A DNA stretch of 26,417 nt from an uncultured Muribaculaceae bacterium (GTDB lineage: Bacteria; Bacteroidota; Bacteroidia; Bacteroidales; Muribaculaceae). The notes beneath the pieces are model-generated. The model had not been told where the DNA came from. It ran no database searches and saw only the letters and a list, made by a program, of their open reading frames with translations. A program made the position numbers and the translations under genes. Shown here one piece after another: positions 23,043-26,417 of the stretch (the first letter of the stretch is position 1; the number at the start of each line of letters is the position of its first letter). The DNA lies in NCBI GenBank assembly GCA_934555895.1, contig CAKTFH010000030.1, positions 1 to 26,417 on the forward strand. Direction: 5' to 3'.

Positions 23043-24566
23043 TTATGAGATGCCGTCTACGACAATGGCTTTGAGAGGTGTGGCGGGGCATATATACTCG
23101 CATGCGCCGCAACCGATGCATTGTGATGTGTCGACAGTAGCCACCATGAAGCTCTGGCCGCTGTGCCACTGCTTGCGGGCTGTGAGCGTGACAGCCTTGC
23201 GGGGACAGCGCTCGGTGCAGAGTCCGCAGCCGATGCAGTTGTCGGGCTCCACGCGGGCATGGCCTATAATGAAGATATGTTTCTCTTCGGTGGTGAGCGG
23301 TGTTAGGGCTCCGGTGGGGCACACCTCGGTGCAGCGGGTGCAGTTATAGCGGCAGTAGGAGGTGTCGAACTTAAGCACTGGATGGAGCATGTGGAGCCAT
23401 CCGAACTCGTTGGTGGATGGGTGAAGCACTTTTGCCGGGCAGCGGCTTACGCAGAGTCCACAGCCGGTGCATTTCTCAAGGAAATCTTTCATCGAGAGGC
23501 GTCCCGGAGGCGCCACATGACGGGCCGGTTCGAGAGGCTTTCCGCCGTAGACAAGCGCCTTTATGCGTTTAGAGCCGTGCGAGGCGGCGTTGATGGCCGG
23601 TGTGGCCGCTACTAACAGTCCTGTGGCGAGAAATGCGCGGCGGTCGATTTTCACAGGTTGGCTCCTCTTTGTGGCGGCGTCGGGTTCTACGGCCGTCGGG
23701 GCCACCGGAGTCTTGCTCACTTTCTGCATGAGCGCCATGGTGAGGTGCTTGCGGTGGGTGGTGTAACGCAGAGCGTTGGTGTCGCAGGCCGTGAGGCAGT
23801 TGAAGCAGTTCACGCACCGCGAGCCGTCGACGAGATGAGCCTCGGTGTCGATGCACTGTGCCTTGCACACGCGCTCACACTTGCGGCAGTTGACGCAGAG
23901 GTCGGTGTCGATGTCGAAGTGCAGCAGCGAATATCGGCTGAAGATGCTGAGCGTGGCGCCTATAGGGCAGACGGTATTGCAGATTAAGCGTCCGTGGCGC
24001 CATGCCACATAACCTACAGCAAGCAGTGTCACCACGGCCACGATGAGCGCGAAGAGCGAGAACATCACCATGGTGTTGCCCCTCATCCAGGCCACAACTG
24101 GCGCAAGTAGTTCGGAAGCTATGCGTCCGAAAGCACTGTAGGGGTCGAGGAGGGAGGTTATCACTGACATGCCCATCACGGCCGAACCTGCCACGATGGC
24201 AAGGATTGTATAGCGTGTGCGGTTGGAAGGTTTGCGGTAGCGGAAGTAGTGCTTGCGTCGCTGCTTGCGGGTGAAGCGGTTCAGGCGACTGAAAATATCC
24301 TGAAGTATTCCCATGGGGCATACGGCCGAGCAGTAGATGCGTCCGAACATCATGGTGACTGCCAGCCAGAGAGCCACGGCGGTACCGGAACCTGCAAGAA
24401 GCAGCGGGAAAAGCTGTGTGTCGGGTAGCCATCCGAGCCATGAGGCAATGCAACCCTCGGTGGCGACAAACATGAGCAGCATGGCTGTGAGTGATAGCAC
24501 GCTCACGGTCACGCGGGTCCATTTCAGAATGCGTCCGGTGGTTATTTTTATTCTTTTTCTGTGCAT
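23043..24566 (-). CDS. Membrane polyferredoxin, NapH-NapG-like fusion with internal twin-arginine motif
   Basis: The protein has 507 residues. Four membrane segments (about 17-39, 53-73, 121-140 and 168-188) carry NapH-type CxxxCP motifs (Cys79/Cys83 in YCSAVCPMG, Cys196/Cys200 in ICNTVCPIG). Two 4Fe-4S motifs follow (Cys224-234 and Cys251-261). At about 306-316 comes KIDRRAFLATG and then a hydrophobic stretch to about 333, which reads like a Tat signal inside the chain. The C-terminal half has four more 4Fe-4S motifs (Cys376-386, Cys405-416, Cys454-464 and Cys493-503), like a NapG ferredoxin. NapH and NapG pass electrons from quinol to periplasmic reductases; here both seem to be one chain. 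The partner enzyme is not in the window. Only three bases separate it from the upstream Tat-ferredoxin gene, so the two are very probably partners. Confidence 0.85.
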   Translation of the reverse strand: MHRKRIKITTGRILKWTRVTVSVLSLTAMLLMFVATEGCIASWLGWLPDTQLFPLLLAGSGTAVALWLAVTMMFGRIYCSAVCPMGILQDIFSRLNRFTRKQRRKHYFRYRKPSNRTRYTILAIVAGSAVMGMSVITSLLDPYSAFGRIASELLAPVVAWMRGNTMVMFSLFALIVAVVTLLAVGYVAWRHGRLICNTVCPIGATLSIFSRYSLLHFDIDTDLCVNCRKCERVCKAQCIDTEAHLVDGSRCVNCFNCLTACDTNALRYTTHRKHLTMALMQKVSKTPVAPTAVEPDAATKRSQPVKIDRRAFLATGLLVAATPAINAASHGSKRIKALVYGGKPLEPARHVAPPGRLSMKDFLEKCTGCGLCVSRCPAKVLHPSTNEFGWLHMLHPVLKFDTSYCRYNCTRCTEVCPTGALTPLTTEEKHIFIIGHARVEPDNCIGCGLCTERCPRKAVTLTARKQWHSGQSFMVATVDTSQCIGCGACEYICPATPLKAIVVDGIS

Positions 24567-24569
24567 CGA

Positions 24570-25073
24570 TTATAAGTTGAGGCATTCCCAGTCGCGCAGC
24601 TCGTCGGTGAGAGCCGTGAGGGCAGCCAGTTCGTTGACTATGAATACACGTTGGGGGCATTCGCTCACGCAGTGGAAGCATTTGATGCATCGCTGGCTCT
24701 GATGGCGGTCGGGCACTGCGCGGTCATATCCGCGCAGAAAGCCTATGGCCTTGCGGCGGAAATCGGCCGAAGAGCGGTCTACGCCCTCCGACAGATCGGG
24801 CACGAGGCCCTGCTGATGCATGCGGTTATAGTAGGAGATGTTGCCGGGGATATCCACGCCGTAGCCGCAGGGCATGCAGCGGTCACACTCGTTGCACGAC
24901 ACGAGCTGACCGGCAGCGATGCGGCTCACTTTCCCGGTCGGTCTGGTGAGCGGTGCCGGAGTGGCTTGGGCTGGAGTAGAAGCACCGGTCGCCTTTATGG
25001 CAGCGGCGCCTCCCACAGCGGCTCCAAGAGCCGCAAGCCACTGGCGGCGTGTGTATTTCTTTTCTTCTTTCAT
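24570..25073 (-). CDS. Tat-exported 4Fe-4S protein resembling the ferredoxin tail of aldo/keto reductases
   Basis: The protein has 167 residues. The N-terminus KKYTRRQWLAALGAAVGG is a twin-arginine signal (Arg9-Arg10). A short Ala/Pro/Thr-rich linker follows. It then has the cysteine set CNECDRCMPCGYGVDIPGN (Cys60, 63, 66, 69) with YYNRMHQQG, and later CIKCFHCVSECP (Cys129, 132, 135, 139). The first motif closely resembles the iron-sulfur tail of certain Bacteroidota and Clostridia aldo/keto reductases, but no TIM barrel precedes it. It probably carries electrons outside the inner membrane for the polyferredoxin encoded three bases downstream. The gap from yitT is 30 bases. The exact redox partner is unknown. 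Confidence 0.82.
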   Translation of the reverse strand: MKEEKKYTRRQWLAALGAAVGGAAAIKATGASTPAQATPAPLTRPTGKVSRIAAGQLVSCNECDRCMPCGYGVDIPGNISYYNRMHQQGLVPDLSEGVDRSSADFRRKAIGFLRGYDRAVPDRHQSQRCIKCFHCVSECPQRVFIVNELAALTALTDELRDWECLNL

Positions 25074-25103
25074 GCGTTCAACCGGAGGAATGATGAGGGG
25101 TAA

Positions 25104-26090
25104 TCAGATGATTTTGGAGGAGGGCTCGGGGCGTTGGGGAAGGTCGGGGTGTGGGTTGGGCTTCATCTTGAGTTTGAGTTCATCGAAGCCTTTGCCATAT
25201 ACGCCATTGACCTGCGCCTGGGTGATGAAGGCGTCGTTGTCAATCGACTTGATGATGCGGAAGATGGTCACCGACTCAATCTTGCGGCACATCACCAGAA
25301 GCACTTTCACCTCTTTTTTTGAATACCATCCCATGCCGTTGAGCACGGTGCATCCGCGCTGGGCCTCGTTGTTGATGGCGGTGGCTATCTCCTCCCATTT
25401 GGGCGAGAAGATGGTGAACTGCACCGCCATGCGGTTGGTGTTGATCATCATGTCGGCCATGAAAGGCACCACAAACAGGGTGATGAGGCCGTAGACCATC
25501 GGGGGCACGGCTGCCTCGAAATCGAAGTCGGGGTAGAACACGAATTTCAGCAGCATGGATGTGGTGATGACGCTGAGGTCGAAATACATCATGGCGCGTC
25601 CGATGCTCACGTTGCTCTTCTTCGAGGCCACTGCTGCCACGATGTCGGTGCCTCCGGTGGAGCCGTTGTGGATGAACACGAATCCTATGCCGAGTCCGCA
25701 GAGCACAGCGCCGATGATGATGTTCATGAATGTCTGTCCCTCGACCGGCGGATGGGTGAACATAGGCTGGAACAGGCCGATGACGAATGAAATCACCACC
25801 ACGCCGAAGAGGGTGCGGATGACGAACGTGCGTCCCACAATGCGCCAGGCGAACATCAGCATTATGATGTTGACGGTGAAGATGGTGATGGAGTATGGCA
25901 CGTGGAAGCCCCAGAGTCCGAATGTGACCATATCGACAACCTGGCTGAGGCCGGCCATGCCGCCGATTACCACTTTGTCGGGTGCGGTGGCGATGAAAGC
26001 GCAGAAACCGAGGGCATACATGGATATGCCGAGCACGATTATCAGGTAGTCTTTGGCCTGAAGCCAGAGTTTGGGATGAGGTATTGTCAT
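25104..26090 (-). CDS. YitT family membrane protein (DUF2179)
   Basis: The protein has 328 residues. It has about five to six membrane segments within the first 215 residues, including YLIIVLGISMYALGFCAF, IIIGAVLCGLGIGFVFI and VYGLITLFVVPFMADMM. The glycine-rich FIHNGSTGGTDIVA motif, diagnostic for YitT proteins, is present (about 140-153). The C-terminal cytoplasmic DUF2179 domain (about 220-305: AVQFTIFSPKWEEIATAI, VLLVMCRKIESVTIFRIIKSID) follows. The function of the family is not established; a transport or signalling role has been proposed. It is the first gene of the - strand run, with a probable promoter about 98 bases upstream. Confidence 0.93.
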   Translation of the reverse strand: MTIPHPKLWLQAKDYLIIVLGISMYALGFCAFIATAPDKVVIGGMAGLSQVVDMVTFGLWGFHVPYSITIFTVNIIMLMFAWRIVGRTFVIRTLFGVVVISFVIGLFQPMFTHPPVEGQTFMNIIIGAVLCGLGIGFVFIHNGSTGGTDIVAAVASKKSNVSIGRAMMYFDLSVITTSMLLKFVFYPDFDFEAAVPPMVYGLITLFVVPFMADMMINTNRMAVQFTIFSPKWEEIATAINNEAQRGCTVLNGMGWYSKKEVKVLLVMCRKIESVTIFRIIKSIDNDAFITQAQVNGVYGKGFDELKLKMKPNPHPDLPQRPEPSSKII

Positions 26091-26187
26091 TGCAATGGGA
26101 AAGTGATGGCAGGCTTTCGCACGGCCTGCAGAGGATATGTATGTAAAAATGCGGCGACTTGCCGGAACCGTGCCGGGTGTCGCGGTG

Positions 26188-26195
26188 CAAATTTA
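26188..26195 (-). promoter_or_regulatory. Probable -7 promoter element of the yitT operon
   Basis: On the - strand this reads TAAATTTG, followed by CACCGC, matching TAnnTTTG. The TTTG on the same strand sits only about 10 bases upstream, too close for the -33 element, so the assignment relies on the -7 box. Transcription would start near 26180, giving a leader of about 90 bases before yitT. Confidence 0.6.
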
Positions 26196-26248
26196 CAATT
26201 TTTTCCAAACTCTGAAGCGTCTTAGGGTCGCTTTTATATGTGCGGGAG

Positions 26249-26279
26249 CCGCTTTTTTCGTCCTATAGGAAAAGAGCGG
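26249..26279. other. Small hairpin near the window end
   Basis: Bases 26249-26259 pair with 26269-26279 over 11 positions, one of them a G-T wobble. The loop of 9 bases contains most of the palindrome TCCTATAGGA (26261-26270). It lies upstream of yitT on the - strand. No clear T-run follows on either side, so its role is unknown. Confidence 0.4.
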
Positions 26280-26376
26280 GGATGAATGCGGGGCAGCGAG
26301 AGCCGGGCGGATAGCTTATTCTTACATAATTTACACTTTTTTAAACTATAAAATCCCATAAAACGACGTAATATCT

Positions 26377-26410
26377 AAGCACCGAGGCGATTTGTTTCGT
26401 CTCGGTGCTT
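26377..26410. terminator. Strong hairpin at the window end, probable terminator
   Basis: AAGCACCGAGGCGA at 26377-26390 pairs with TCGTCTCGGTGCTT at 26397-26410 over 14 positions, with one G-T wobble, around the loop TTTGTT. No long T-run follows on either strand. Because no gene lies to its left on the + strand, it most likely ends a - strand gene located to the right of the window. Confidence 0.6.
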
Positions 26411-26417
26411 GATTATT

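Larger units (their letters stand above)
26091..26417. other. Gene-free right end of the window
   Basis: These 327 bases contain the yitT leader and promoter (26188-26195), a hairpin at 26249-26279, an AT-rich stretch (about 26315-26360) and a long hairpin at 26377-26410. I see no plausible coding region, tRNA or riboswitch. Confidence 0.7.

Noticed and set aside
25276..26208. Open frame of 310 codons on the - strand overlapping yitT in another frame
   Set aside because: The product is extremely rich in His and Arg with no family resemblance, while the overlapping frame encodes a clear YitT protein.
1..26417. CRISPR array, prophage, insertion sequence, tRNA or rRNA
   Set aside because: No regularly spaced repeats, transposase, integrase or phage proteins, and no tRNA- or rRNA-like sequence, were seen on either strand. 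The only repeats are short local ones.

Overview
The window is a chromosomal segment from a member of the Bacteroidota, order Bacteroidales; a Muribaculaceae-like gut organism is my best guess. The evidence is threefold. Intergenic regions carry the phylum's -7 element TAnnTTTG, twice with a well-spaced -33 TTTG. Shine-Dalgarno sequences are nearly absent. The gene content is typical: choice-of-anchor J / cleaved-adhesin proteins with type A C-terminal sorting-like tails, an Omp28-related protein, a PorX-type regulator, a GH20 hexosaminidase and a YitT protein. Base composition is visibly above 50% GC. I see no phage, insertion sequence, CRISPR array, tRNA or rRNA.

Left region (1-10957, + strand): four large secreted proteins. 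Three lie in tandem at 173-7968. The first two are separated by 105 bases with strong hairpins; the second and third overlap by one base (TAATG). A strong terminator follows at 8028-8069. A fourth lies at 8393-10864 with its own textbook promoter, a leader of about 165 bases and a terminator. All have N-terminal signal peptides, beta-sandwich modules and a short tail resembling type IX secretion (T9SS) type A sorting domains, so they are probably secreted or surface-attached. Next comes a separate GH20 beta-N-acetylhexosaminidase with its own promoter (start 11078).

Middle region (12698-21640, + strand): a 30-bp imperfect inverted repeat and a promoter precede a tightly packed run of eight genes. 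These are mlaE-mlaF lipid-transport ABC genes, a RelA/SpoT-family (p)ppGpp synthetase whose hydrolase site is destroyed, a lipoprotein of unknown function, a PorX-like response regulator-PglZ protein, tsaE, birA and a secreted endonuclease/exonuclease/phosphatase-fold protein. The longest gap is 83 bases and several genes overlap or nearly touch. The run ends in a hairpin at 21602-21638 that it shares with the convergent operon from the right.

Right region (21658-26195, - strand): a five-gene run reading leftward from a probable promoter at 26188-26195. It holds yitT, a small Tat-exported ferredoxin-like protein, a membrane polyferredoxin that looks like a NapH-NapG fusion with an internal twin-arginine motif, thyA and folA. 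The two iron-sulfur proteins probably form an uncharacterised electron-transfer module across the inner membrane. thyA and folA form the usual dTMP/tetrahydrofolate pair. The last 327 bases hold no gene but carry two hairpins.

The observations most worth following up are the polyferredoxin with a possible dual Sec/Tat topology and its barrel-less aldo/keto-reductase-like ferredoxin partner, the Rel enzyme with HD changed to YP, the long inverted repeat before mlaE, and the combination of putative T9SS cargo with a PorX-type regulator. No clearly new system is proven by the sequence alone.
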